Below are positions 53,401 to 64,000 of a stretch of 64,000 nt of DNA, in pieces. The notes beneath the pieces are model-generated. The model had not been told where the DNA came from. It was given only the letters and a program-made list of their open reading frames with translations, and made no database searches. The position numbers were made by a program, and so were the translations under genes. The stretch is from Dermatophagoides farinae (lineage: Eukaryota > Arthropoda > Arachnida > Sarcoptiformes > Pyroglyphidae): positions 4,839,001 to 4,903,000 of the forward strand of contig NC_134677.1 of the NCBI RefSeq assembly GCF_024713945.1, given 5' to 3'. How positions within the stretch are numbered: the stretch's first letter is position 1; every line of letters starts with the position of its first letter.

Positions 53401-53784
53401 TGTGGCGATATACCATTTGATGATGATGAGGCTATAATCGGCGGTGTGTTACGATTCAAACGAAATGTCACCTCCGAATGCCAGGATTTAATATTCAAGT
53501 GCCTATCATACAATGCAAAAGATCGTCCCACGTTAGAAGAAATCCTTGTGCACCCTTGGATGGGTGCCAAATTAGATTCATCATCCACATCTATTGGTGT
53601 CGATATCCCATCAATGGATAATTCATCCAGTCAAATATCGGCCAATGGTGTTGCACATCATGGTGGTGGTCGTCGTTCAATGCAGATGATGCATTTTTCT
53701 TCCGCATCGGTTTCCGGACCCGAATCATCCACATCATCATCATCGTCATCATCACCGGAAACTCCGCCTGGATCATTGTTTTAA
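40193..53784 (+). CDS. PIM: PIM-family serine/threonine protein kinase (four coding exons, 753 aa)
   Basis: Joining 40193-41450, 47581-47687, 47791-48202 and 53300-53784 gives 2262 nt, that is 753 codons and TAA. The kinase domain covers about residues 430-680. It has glycine loop [11 protein letters not shown] (437-447), VAIK lysine K459, helix-C glutamate E480 in PMEV, catalytic HRDIKDEN (555-562), DFGSG (576-580), activation segment [14 protein letters not shown] (589-602) and [18 protein letters not shown] (615-632). The hinge ERPDNV keeps the unusual proline of PIM kinases (P513), so ATP binding should be of the atypical PIM kind. PIM kinases are constitutively active, regulated by abundance, and phosphorylate Ser/Thr in basic contexts to promote growth and survival. 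Residues 1-425 are low-complexity Ser/His/Asn/Gln-rich and 685-753 are Ser-rich, both probably disordered. Vertebrate PIM1 is 313 aa, so this protein is more than twice as long. Kinase identity is near certain; the exact N-terminus is less so. Confidence 0.92.
41451..47580 (+). other. PIM intron 1 (6.1 kb)
   Basis: The intron starts GTAAGTAT and ends CACACACACAG. It contains a CA tract (42217-42238), GC-rich CCGCCGCC clusters around 42829-43148, a GCGCGC palindrome near 41597, GGCGCC at 43661 and 46125, GCGCGCC at 47019 and CGCGCGC near 47090. An A-rich open frame lies at 45292-45591, with no family recognised and no ATG start. I see no transposon in it. Its GC-rich clusters make it a candidate for an internal promoter or enhancer. 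Confidence 0.85.
42217..42238 (+). repeat. CA microsatellite in PIM intron 1
   Basis: Eleven CA units. Confidence 0.9.
47581..47687 (+). CDS. PIM: PIM kinase coding exon 2: glycine-rich loop
   Basis: The acceptor is CCACACACACAG|TTCG and the donor is TTGCCT|GTAAGTTA. The 107-nt exon completes codon 420 and encodes residues 421-455, including the start of the kinase fold (YNV) and the P-loop [11 protein letters not shown]. It enters in phase 1 and leaves in phase 0, just before the VAIK strand. A methionine at residue 425 (MFEKNYNV) could start a 329-aa short form close to vertebrate PIM1 in length. Confidence 0.95.
47688..47790 (+). other. PIM intron 2 (103 bp)
   Basis: This is a short phase-0 intron with GTAAGTTA at the donor and GAACACACAG at the acceptor, between codons 455 and 456 (LP|VAIK). 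Confidence 0.95.
47791..48202 (+). CDS. PIM: PIM kinase coding exon 3: VAIK through DFG
   Basis: The acceptor is GAACACACAG|GTTGCA and the donor is TTTTACTG|GTAAGT. The 412-nt exon encodes residues 456-592 plus one base. It holds K459 (VAIK), E480 (helix C), the hinge [12 protein letters not shown] (511-522), HRDIKDEN (555-562) and DFGSG (576-580), and it is interrupted inside the activation segment. Reading past the donor gives a short open tail that is intronic. Confidence 0.96.
48203..53299 (+). other. PIM intron 3 (5.1 kb)
   Basis: This phase-1 intron splits the activation-segment glycine codon. It starts GTAAGTTT and ends AATACACAG. It contains three GGCGCC sites (50321, 50854, 52572), each followed by AT, a CGCGCGC site near 49801, and an ATG trinucleotide tract at 51074-51094. 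No coding region or mobile element is seen inside it. Confidence 0.9.
51074..51094 (+). repeat. ATG trinucleotide tract in PIM intron 3
   Basis: Seven ATG/GAT units. Confidence 0.85.
53300..53784 (+). CDS. PIM: PIM kinase coding exon 4: C-lobe and Ser-rich tail
   Basis: The acceptor is AATACACAG|GTACACGTG and the exon ends at TAA (53782-53784). It completes G593 and continues TRVYSPPEW, the substrate-binding end of the activation loop, then the W-S-L-G helix, the DRPT motif near 667-670 and HPWM (677-680), where the kinase fold ends. Residues 685-753 are Ser-rich with a Gly/Arg patch (HHGGGRRS) and a run of seven serines before PETPPGSLF. An open frame starting at the GTG at 53380 is only a part of this exon. 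Confidence 0.95.
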
Positions 53785-53858
53785 TGACAATTTCACATAA
53801 CATCACTGATTCATCACCCATCCGAATTATCTCATCATTCTCTTTCGTTGCTCTTATA

Positions 53859-53864
53859 AATAAA
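53859..53864 (+). terminator. Proximal polyadenylation signal AATAAA
   Basis: AATAAA lies 75 nt after the stop codon, with a second copy at 53887-53892. Use of this signal would give a very short 3' UTR lacking the AU-rich nonamers. Confidence 0.4.
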
Positions 53865-54076
53865 TAATGTATCTGCAACCTAGACAAATAAATCAACAAA
53901 TTCGACCTGAAAAGTACGACTCCCCTCTTTTTGTTACACATTCATATTGATATCATACACAAAAATCGATGCCATTTCCCACTATTTATTGTGCTCTCTT
54001 TTCCCCTAGTTTTCAACAAACGAAATCGTTTCTAATTTATTTTTCTCACTTTGCAATGATGACCAATTCACTTCAT

Positions 54077-54085
54077 TTATTTATT
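54077..54085 (+). promoter_or_regulatory. AU-rich nonamer TTATTTATT in the 3' UTR
   Basis: This exact match to the UUAUUUAUU destabilising nonamer lies about 300 nt after the stop. A second exact copy is at 54434-54442. Vertebrate PIM mRNAs are short-lived through AU-rich elements, so a similar control is plausible here. Confidence 0.35.
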
Positions 54086-55826
54086 GAAATATCATCATTC
54101 TCTTATTTGAGACAATTCATAGGCCCTCATTGGTTTCCAATCACAATACAAACATTTGTCAATATTATTTATTCTCTTCTCACACCATTCAAATGGCTCA
54201 ACTTTTCTTAGTGTAACACACTTGGTTTCCACACACACACACACACACCCACATCCATCTCTATGTCTATTATCATGTTTATTATCATTTCGAATTTCTG
54301 ATTGATTATTGTTTCGTGCTGGGCATCCAAAATCGTCATATTTTTTCATGTACATTTGTGTGTGTGTGTTTGTTTATTTGTCTATTTATTTTCATCATTC
54401 ATTGTCGTTATCGGCATTATCCATCCTCCTCCTTTATTTATTCAGCCTAAACATCAACACCTAGATGAAATATTCTTTCATTTCTCTTTTTGATACGAGC
54501 CTATTTATCATTTCATTCATTCGATTTATTTAATATATAAACCACAAGATGATATTCATTCTCCCCTTCCACAATGTGTACAGACACCAATTACAAATTG
54601 ACTTGATGATCAATGTATCGAGTCTCATCGAAAATCCAATGTTCAAAAAGTAACCTGGCACAAACAGTACAAAAAGAAAACAGCCATCTAACAACAACAA
54701 TCATCATTGCAACCCTTCTGAGATTCACTTTATAACATGAAATTTATTAATGATATGATATCCAGAATCAAATGAACTTGTTCATAAATAATTGATTGTG
54801 GATATGTGAGAAGCAAAAGTACACACACACACACACACCATACCCAGTGCTTAAAATGTTTCATTTGGCCTGTGTTTTTTTTTTTGTTTGTTTGTTTGTG
54901 TATTCTACCAATTATTTACATTCTACATTTATTTATGATTATTATCTTTATATGATGATGATGATGATGATGATACAAATTATTTCTATTATACACACAT
55001 GTCCCTTCCTTTTTATATATATACTAATTTTCTTGCTTGAGAAGTTTCTAAACTTCAACCAAATGATGCAGTTATCACTTATGAATTATTATTATCAATT
55101 ATAATTAATTGAAATCCAAATGGTTAACAAACAAATCAACAATTCAAAATACACATATAAAAATCGTCAATCAATCTCCGCTTTCCTCACATACACACAC
55201 AAATCTCTATTAGATAACATCCCAATAATTCACATTGTGGTTCAAAACCAACACAGATTATGTAATATTCTCGTCCAACCTGTTCCCCTTCTCTGCCTCT
55301 CTCTCTTTCTTTCTCTTCATCACACAAAGTGAAAATCTGGCTTTCTTCCATCATCATTATCGTACACCATGTTTGTAAAAAAAATCCTACTCGTTTTTTT
55401 CTATCAAATTTTTTTCGGCAAAATTTTCTTGGAAAAAATCTGCTATACTAGTCAATCAATAATTAATAAATCATAATTTTTTCTTGTTTGAAAACGATGA
55501 AATCATTATACAAAAAAAAAACAGTTTAATTGTAATAGTGTTTCCATTCATCAAAACTGCTGTTCTATTTTGTCACACCCTAAAAAATTTTGTCACTAAA
55601 GCGCTCTCAATCCTCTGGGTCGATTGAGCCTTTGTGATTAAAACTTTTTCGGATCAAATTAGACACCAAACACACTCACACAAATAAAACAACGATTGAA
55701 TCTCAAAAAATATTTTCCTTTTTTTTTGTTTGTAATTTGTATAAAAAAATGAATTTTTCTCCAGAAAATGACATTTGGCAGAAGAAAAAATCAAAACATG
55801 GCTCAATTTTCTCTTTGTTTATTGTA

Positions 55827-55832
55827 AATAAA
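55827..55832 (+). terminator. Distal polyadenylation signal AATAAA
   Basis: AATAAA sits where the G-poor stretch ends, after TTTATTGTA. It is the best candidate for the end of a long transcript; 55683 is an alternative. Confidence 0.35.
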
Positions 55833-58800
55833 ATTTGTCTTTTTCACAACACATGAATCATCTATGTTTTTTTTAATAATTTTTTTATTTTGGTTCAATT
55901 GAGTTAACAAGTTTTTTTTATAGGACGTTACAACTTTTGATTCAATTGGATTATTCAAACAAATCAAACAGTATGGGCACACACACACACATATATGACG
56001 CTGGCCGAACAATCGATAGAATCGTGATTATATGAATGAATGAAAACGCATCTGTTTGTCATTGATAAGAATATTGTACATTCTTTTAATTTCAATCGGA
56101 TGTCATCAGCTCTACAATTACCCTAATGACTGAATGACTGAGTTTGTACATTTCCCGTTCTTATCTGTTTTTGATGATAAATCGCTTCTTGTCGACAATG
56201 ATTGTCAAGGTTGATCGTTCTCTCTCTCTTTCTCTGATCCATAATGGTATCAATTTAGCTAGCAAGAGGTTGATCGACCTTTGATTTCCTGGAAGGAAGG
56301 AATGTTTTCAATTAGATAAAATCAATCCATATCCGTTCACTTTGCTAACAAAAACCGTTTCTTGTTTTCATATTTTGACTTTCAAGGTGAATGGAAAATT
56401 TGTCATTTTTGCTTTGATTTGTCGATCGTCATTAGTTGGTTAGCTTATCAATTGTCAATCGCCATTAAAATAAGCAATGATTTTTTTATATGACCATCTT
56501 ATCGATATGAATAATTCAAAGAAAAATCAACATGTGTCATACATAGTGTGAATCGCTAAACATTCTCAACATGTTTGTCATTTTCTCTACTTCGGTAAAG
56601 ATTTCGATCAAATTGATCAATAAAACAATTTGATTCCAGTAAATCGACCATCAATTTTTGGCAATGCTGTGGTATACATCCTTATTTTTCTATGTTTTTT
56701 GTTCACCATTTTATTTAACTTGCTCTAGCTTTATTTTCATAAATACATCAGTTTTCTTAATATTTAAATGTGGCTAGTGAAAAAGAAAATCCCCATTCAA
56801 GGTGATCATTGTTATGAAAAATATATTTACATTGAACGGGCAATTCCATGTAGCTAGTCCGTACTGTACAGAATTCCAAGGCTCATTTCAAATTGTATTG
56901 ATTGTGAAAATGATGTAAGATTATTGCTATTTATTGCAATATGGCCAATTCATATATCAACTTGATTTATTTGAAAAATTTATCTGGGACTTTTCAATCG
57001 AATGAGTGATTGTATTGAGCTGTAATACGATCATTATCGTAAACAAAGTCTCGTGATGTTCATTTGGTTTGTAGATTATTTATTGCAAAAAGAGTATCAT
57101 CATCATGCGATTATGTTGAATTGATTGAATGATAGTTTTACGATGATAATGACTTTGAAATAAACATTATGACAAATACTCTTTTTTTCTCTTTAACATT
57201 GACGATTAATTTGTATGGTTTTATATATATTGAATATAATATATAAATTGATAATATAATCATGAAAAGGCGTAGTAAAATTTTAGTATAAAAAGCCAGG
57301 TGTAATTCATTTTTTAATTTGATTTGTTATTTGATTCGGTTTCAAGATTCTTGAATCATAAATTTTTGACTGTTTGTCTATGATGACGAGGATAATCCAG
57401 TTAAATAAAATCTATTTTGAGTGCAATCCTATAATGCGAATTCAACATTTTGTGGTAGATTTTTTTTTCGTTCCTCTCAAACAAACCAATTAGATAGTGA
57501 ACAGAATATTATTCGAATAGCATTGATCGATTCATTAATGAATAGACAGTTTGGGATATTTTCATAGGATCGAATACAACTTTCTCAATTAAAAATTAAA
57601 CTAATAAATCAAATGTTGAAGGGTAAAAGAACTGATGGCTTTAATGCGATTATTATTTGTAAGATGATTTGAACAAATGATCACGTGAATCCTGGTGTAT
57701 CTAAATTCAAAACACAATTCTTGGATTGTTCATTTGCAATGATTAAGATGTAAATGTCATATGATGATTAAATATTTAACTAACTTTGTAGAATGGTGTA
57801 AATCTCTTCATAATCATCGCCAACAAGCATTCATTCTGTGCTTAATTCAGCTTTTTCTGACTATTGGTATTCATTTCTTTTTTTTCTCACAGAATTGGCA
57901 GCTGCAATCCACTTGGATACAGTGCTCCAGACAAGAAAACAAACAAAAAACCACAATCAACAAGCCGGTCGGCTGCCCTTTTCTTATGTGAGAATGTGTT
58001 TTATATCGGTGAGGCATAATGTACGAGAATGTAAGCTGAAAAAACCGAGGCATTGATGAGTTGTACAAGAATGGGCCTCATCATGACAAATTACTTATAC
58101 AGTTGAATGAATGTTCTGAACCGAATTTAATTCAGACTAGTGTCAGACAGAATTTTTAGCAATCACTATTTTAGAACAGAACAAATAAAGCTGTCTTTCC
58201 AGATTATCAGCATAAACAACAAGAATTCCTGTCCAAATCGGGCAAAAAACAGTCTGCTATTTTGAGAATGAAATATTTGTGTATTTAAAAATGCTAAATT
58301 AATTACTAATCAACTAAATATTATGAATAGAAATAGAAATATAGACATTTTCATTCTTTACTTTTTTCTCTGTCCGCTGGCTAATAACTCTTATTCAATT
58401 GTTGAAACATGTAAATTATGGCTAGTTGATTATTTTGGTGATTCTCATGAATTTCAATGCTAATTTTTTGTCATATGTTTTGATTGGCATGGTTATTCAC
58501 ATTGTTTGTCATAAAAAAATGTTGGCAAAAAAAATTGGTAAAATTTTACGAATATCAAGCTCAAACATTATGCAAAACAGGTGATCGTTATTCGTTTACA
58601 TAGTGATGATGACTTGGTTAAAAGCAATGACTAGATTCATTATGAATCATATACATTGTTACTATCACAGACGATCAATCAATCAATTTATGTAGTGAAC
58701 ATCCTCGATTCTTTCAAGTCTCATCATCGTTCGAGCGCTAGGTGTCAAAGCACCCAAAAAACTGAAATGAATGACAAGCTGAGCCAAGACCGGTTGATGG

Positions 58801-61800
58801 GATCGTGAGTGCATCGTAGACGAATGTCCAGTGCAAAACATTCAACATGATTGATCGATTTCTCGAACCTTTTGTCATTTCTTTTTCATGATTTGTTCGA
58901 GACGAATAATTCCGACACACAAACATGGATACGATATTTGACTATTTATTAAACATTTCCCATCCGATTTCATCTTTGAAAAACACTGGCCAATAACATC
59001 GTCATCATGCCATTGTTGAATTTGTTTTTATTCCATAATGAGTCTGGATATGGAAAAATATAATTTCATTCGCAATCTCATTTCTACATATTGATATTGT
59101 TTCTTGAACTGAAGCAACTATGTTTAAGCATCCAACATTTGTTCATACGGTGGCAACGGAGATTTAATACAATCATCTCAACTCTACATGATGATAATGA
59201 TGAAAGCGAGCATGATATTCTTTGTTGTCTGAGAAATTTCCTTTTCTGTCATAGTTTTTCATTACTTGTTTTCTTTGTTTGTTTCATATAAAGACAAAGA
59301 GAAGCCAATCTTGATGTCTTTTGATAGTCATGATTTTCATCGACATTATCGTTATTAAATGTGGCCATATATTGATTGTTTTCATTGATATTATTTCTAT
59401 TAACACTCAAACAATGTTGAAAGGAAGCTGTCAACAGTGATTACAAAAGATCAATAGGCAGTTCATTTGTTTTTTTTCATCATTTATTTGATTAACATGA
59501 ATTGTATTTTAAAGAAAAATTTGAAGAATGATGAATGTAGCATTTCACATCTTTTTTTTGTTTTTTAAACAATCGGATTTGTCGATCCTGATAGATAACG
59601 AATTGCTGAAAGTTTGTTATCATCAACGACGGTCGACGACAACAATTTTAAAGCAAAAGTACCTAAAGACTATAAATAGCTTACTACGTTTGGTTGCTTA
59701 AAAACATTTCTTGTATCTTCCATAGATATACACACATTTGAATTGGTATGAAAAGAATGAAAATTTCATGAATGAGACAACATAAGGAAAAGGATAAATT
59801 CTTAGCATAGTTGTTTAACTATCATTCACTTAACTCTAACATCTTGTTGCCGCCATCATGTTGATGATCGAGACTGGAAGCGAAAATCTGAGAACGTAAG
59901 CATTTTTCTCTCATCTAACATCAGTTATATGGTTCGTACAAGGTTTGTCCTAAATTTTGCCACTGTTTTTAGCTCTTGAAATAATCCATTCATACAATTT
60001 TTCCTTTGGTGTGTTTGAATTCATTCAACTCTTTATCCCATATTATATTCATGTTCCCACCAATTTTTTTTTTTTGTTTTTGATTCTTTTAGATATTTTT
60101 ATTAGGCCACATTGGATAATCATTTAATTTTGATTCTGACAAAGGATCATTACAATGATAGAAATCAGTATTTGTTAATTATACTCAAAACATTACCTAT
60201 ACACTCATAAGGATACATTCAAATTATTTGATCAAGAGAACAAACAAACAAACTAACGAACGAACAAATGGTGACAATGTGATGCATGAATAATCCATTG
60301 ATATGGGCAATCACATGGTTATGGGGAATAAACCATTTTTATCGATGTACCTAAGAATCACTGGATGATTAACTTTTGATTTGCTCACATGTTTATTATT
60401 ATTTCATATTGATTTGCAAGAAATCGTTGGCAAACAAGGCAAGATTGACTTTAATTTGATTAAATTTGATTTGATTGTTGATCGATCAATCATTTTTTCA
60501 TTGAATCAATTTTTTTTCGTTCGGAATCGATCAAAGAGATTTTTGTTCACTCAATTCACTCATTTACTAACATTACTTATCACTATCATAACTCCTGTAG
60601 ATGATGTTTGTCCCTGCAATCATGAGATGTATGTAAATTGATGATCGATATGGTGCATATAACTATTGCCATATGTTCTAAATGCTGGCATCTTGTTTAT
60701 TGATTTGTAGCAAAGACAATCGTCATCAGGCTCATATCCATAAGCCAATCGATTAATGACCATTATTGAATTGTTGTTTAATTTGAATGAATGATGATGA
60801 TTGAAAATGACAAGATATTTAGCCCATCAACAGAATCAAGATTGTATGCGCCCATGATGGGATCAATGGCATTCGCTTTGATCACTGATTCTTCTTTTTT
60901 TTCCATGTTACTGTCAAACATAAACATCGTTGACAGATCAATCACAGATTTGGAGGTTCGGCCATTTCGATCAGTTATTGATAAGTAAAATGAATCATTC
61001 ATCGCAGAGAAATGGTCACCTAATCATTTGAAATGTCTCGCTATTTGTATATCAAAATGACTGACATGACTGTAGGTGTGAGCATCGATGAAAAGTTAGT
61101 TAAGTTTTTTCGATTCTGAAGCTGCAATAGCAAAAACGGTTGCAATCATATCCAGTCTGGTTATTTCATAGCTTAGTGCAAATGAACACGATTTGATATC
61201 AATAATCGATGATTATAATGCTACAAAAAATGATCATCCATCATGAAAAAGATGATCTTTAAAGTTTAAAATGATTGGCATAAAATCCAATTGCATTATT
61301 CAACACTGGATATGGGCGCGTGAATCTTTCCGTTGCGTTTGTCGACAATCTTGTTTTGTTGCTTCAACGCAATGATGATGGTGTTTTTTTGCTACATTGT
61401 TTCAGATAAACATGAAGATTGATTTGTTGCTTCATTATTCTTCTGTGAATACCTCGTCATCATCGTCATCATTCGGCTTAAATCTATGAAATGGCATAGC
61501 TTCTGCCAGATATTAAAAATTTGTTCTTTCAACAAGTGGCTTCAAGCAAGTTCATTGTTTCTTACAGCCAATAATTTATATGTATTGATCAACTGTTTAC
61601 ACTAGTAGAATGAATAAAATCCATGGGGAAATTCAATGAACAGATTCAAAAATCATGGCCGTATCTTTGTTTGATTTGTTTTTTTCTGCAATTTGATCAT
61701 CAAAAAAAAATTCAATGTCGGCATCTTTCCCACATAGAATTCGATTGGATTCAACATAATAAAAACAGTCATCATCTTGATTAAAATAAACAAACAACGT

Positions 61801-64000
61801 CTAGTTCGAACAAGCGAGTATCTTGAACAGTGGTTGCAGACCATTTTATTTTAGGAATAGATGTCAGGTGACTTTCATTATAGATGTTTTTCATACTGGT
61901 TGGAAAATATACGATCGATTCTATTTTGATCTAATTTTTTTTCGAACAGTGTTCTCGTTGAGATAAAACAAGTGGCAAATACGTTTATTGAATTGCTCTA
62001 TTACAAAAAATTCGCCTCTCTCATATCTAGTTTTATCGAACCGAATGGTGATGATTTTAGTGGCGTAAATATTAATGACAATGTCTATCTTACAATTTTT
62101 CTTCCATTTATTGTTCTCAGTGTTAGGTCATAAGAATTCAATTCAATTTGCTTGCAATAAGCAAAATTAAACGAACAATGCTTATATTGTTTTTTTTCTC
62201 ATTCAAGTAATTAAAGCAAACTCGAAATCCATTGCGTTTTGATTCGATTGTGCTTCTCATTCGAATCGATGAATTTGGCATCTTTAAATTCATTCGCTTG
62301 TAATCGATATGTTGAACTGATAAAACTATGAATATCTGAATTTTCCAACAATAAAGTTTGTTCAATATGATGTTATCAATGCGGCACTAATCGATATCTT
62401 AGTTTTTTTTCACATCACAAAGTTTAAGGTCAAAGAGCAATTGACTTGTCTGACGTAAATATCTGAATTATCTTATTCTATGTCTCATCATGGTTTGATT
62501 GCTGTTTTGGTCCATCAACTAATCAATCAATAGTGAATAGAAATCCAGATTTTATTTCCAAAATGTCATTGGCCTTATGCTGGTGTAATTTTAGTTTTGA
62601 TGTACTGAAACTGTTGGAATTTGATTTCAATGTCATGGATGTTTATGATGCATAAAAACAGCTGAGTTTCATCAGCTTTTTATTGAGCACCTTGAACATT
62701 GTTTCCATGTTGCAACCAATCAAAATGTTTGGACAATCTTTTGAATCTACATTAATTCATTCAACTTATTCAATTCGAGGATCCAGTAAAATAAAACTAT
62801 ATGTGTGGAGAAATTTTTCAAACAAGAATTTATTTCGTTGGCTATGTATTTATGGAAACAACCAGATTGTGTACATGGTACAAAAGAGCACCAGTTGACA
62901 ACGTAAACATTTGTTTGTTGTAAATCGATTGTGTTTACCATGGATGGTACGTGCTTTGATGTCCGATATTTGCTATATCTTGTTTCATCTACTGTCTTGT
63001 GATTCAATAGCTGGCAATATATACAAGATGGCAAGCAAAGTTTAATGCAGTTAATGTTGATTTGCGCTCATTAACGGTCGAATGTCTCCCAAATCCTTTA
63101 AAATTTGTTATTGGTGTTGTTTTGTTCAATCATACAGGTTATCGAAAAATAATTTAGGCACGGATGCCATATTGATGTCTATTAATTGCTCAGTGATTGC
63201 CTGGTAAATCTAAATTGAGTTTTTATAATAAATTTTGTATTGTTTGCAATTTTATAAATTATTGCCTTTTCAAATATCATTTGTTTATAAATTATTTCCT
63301 TTTCCTTTCGAGTATATTAATGATTGCGTGTACAAGTCACCTTTGTTTGATCAAAACTATTGAACTCATGATTTAGGATTCTGAACAAGTGAATCATTTC
63401 ATAGCCAGTGATAAGAGCCATCGAACCAGGTGTGCTAGTATCTATGTGAATCCTGTCAATCAATTTCGGCGTTTCATTCATGCTTATTTTATCTTTCAAT
63501 ATTAGCGTGTTTGTTCGTTTGAGTAGAGTAGTTTGATTTGATACGACTGAATAAAAGAGATAGAAGATTTAGATAATAGATACAAACTAACAACAATGGC
63601 TAAAAAGTAAAACTGAATTCCAGCTTTTGAGTGTTGTTCACTCTTTTGATTGGCCATCATTTCTCTGACCTAAATGGCTCCAAACTCTAGAGCAAGATAT
63701 TTTCGAAAAGTGAGAGAGATAGAAAGAGAAAAAGAAACGCCTAATTTTTTTCTTTTTCGTAGTCGTTGTCATTGTTCAATCCTAAATCTGGGTTCATGTT
63801 TTTACGTCATTCTTTGGCGTGATACAGGACCAAATTTTGCTTGAAATCAACGGGAGACATCACGAGCATAGCTAAAAATTTCAGTCTACCTCCATGTTTG
63901 CTTCTTTTAATAGAACTACATTATTTCGTTCATTTTTTCCTCATTGACATATTCACTCTTTTTACACATTCATTATATGAAATATGAATCAAAAAGAATC
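55833..64000. other. Gene-free AT-rich stretch downstream of PIM
   Basis: All open frames are short (under 100 codons) with no recognisable similarity. Base composition returns from the G-poor state of the preceding 2 kb to the background. Only short runs and scattered ATG/CAT trinucleotides are seen, with no transposon ends or RNA genes that I can recognise. Confidence 0.6.

Larger units (their letters stand above)
53785..55832 (+). other. Probable PIM 3' UTR with AU-rich elements
   Basis: After the stop the + strand stays strikingly G-poor and pyrimidine-rich for about 2 kb, then returns to ordinary composition near 55.8 kb. AATAAA signals are at 53859, 53887, 55683 and 55827, so short and long forms are possible. 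Nonamers TTATTTATT occur at 54077-54085 and 54434-54442, with further ATTTA pentamers, for example in 54520-54540 and 54925-54940. It also holds CA (54231-54248) and ATG (54952-54974) tracts. The 3' end is inferred from composition and signals only. Confidence 0.5.

Noticed and set aside
53591-53941. 116-codon minus-strand frame opposite the end of kinase exon 4
   Set aside because: It is antisense to the Ser-rich tail and 3' UTR; a shadow created by TCA/TCC serine codons.
1-64000. tRNA, rRNA or snRNA genes
   Set aside because: I looked for GGTTCRA-type B boxes with a matching A box and for long conserved rRNA-like stretches and found none convincing. A covariance-model scan would settle this.

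Overview
The window is eukaryotic nuclear DNA: AT-rich, full of CAT/ATG, CA/TG and short tetranucleotide tracts, with one spliced gene, GT-AG introns and long non-coding stretches. The style (very dense CAT/ATG trinucleotides, low GC, PIM-type kinase) suggests an arthropod, and my best guess is an acariform mite such as a dust or itch mite. That placement is an inference from texture and gene content, not a database match.

Only one protein gene is firmly supported. It runs on the + strand from 40193 to 53784 as four coding exons (40193-41450, 47581-47687, 47791-48202, 53300-53784). The exons join in perfect phase into 753 codons plus a stop. The kinase part (about residues 430-680) is an unmistakable PIM-family serine/threonine kinase with all catalytic motifs. 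It is preceded by about 425 residues of low-complexity Ser/His/Asn/Gln-rich sequence and followed by a short Ser-rich tail. An ATG-free, G-poor leader precedes the start codon. A G-poor stretch of about 2 kb with AU-rich nonamers and several AATAAA signals follows the stop and looks like a long, labile-type 3' UTR.

The first 39.7 kb and the last 8 kb contain no coding region I can defend. The most structured object there is a 2.18 kb hAT-type DNA transposon at 31232-33412. It has perfect 12-bp terminal inverted repeats and a perfect 8-bp target duplication. It carries a 42-bp minisatellite that is partly inverted on itself, a 17-bp x 7 GC-rich array, a GC hairpin, and the remains of a minus-strand open reading frame not recognised as transposase. 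A second, miniature hAT-like element lies at 20448-20568, and a TCCGGAC-rich possible MITE scrap lies near 827-943.

In this AT-rich background GGCGCC and TTTGGCGC-type motifs (E2F-like) are clearly more frequent than base composition predicts. Two full consensus E2F-like sites sit 0.6-1.5 kb upstream of the kinase start codon, and several GC-rich clusters lie inside its introns. A plausible but untested reading is that much of the empty-looking sequence around the kinase is regulatory.
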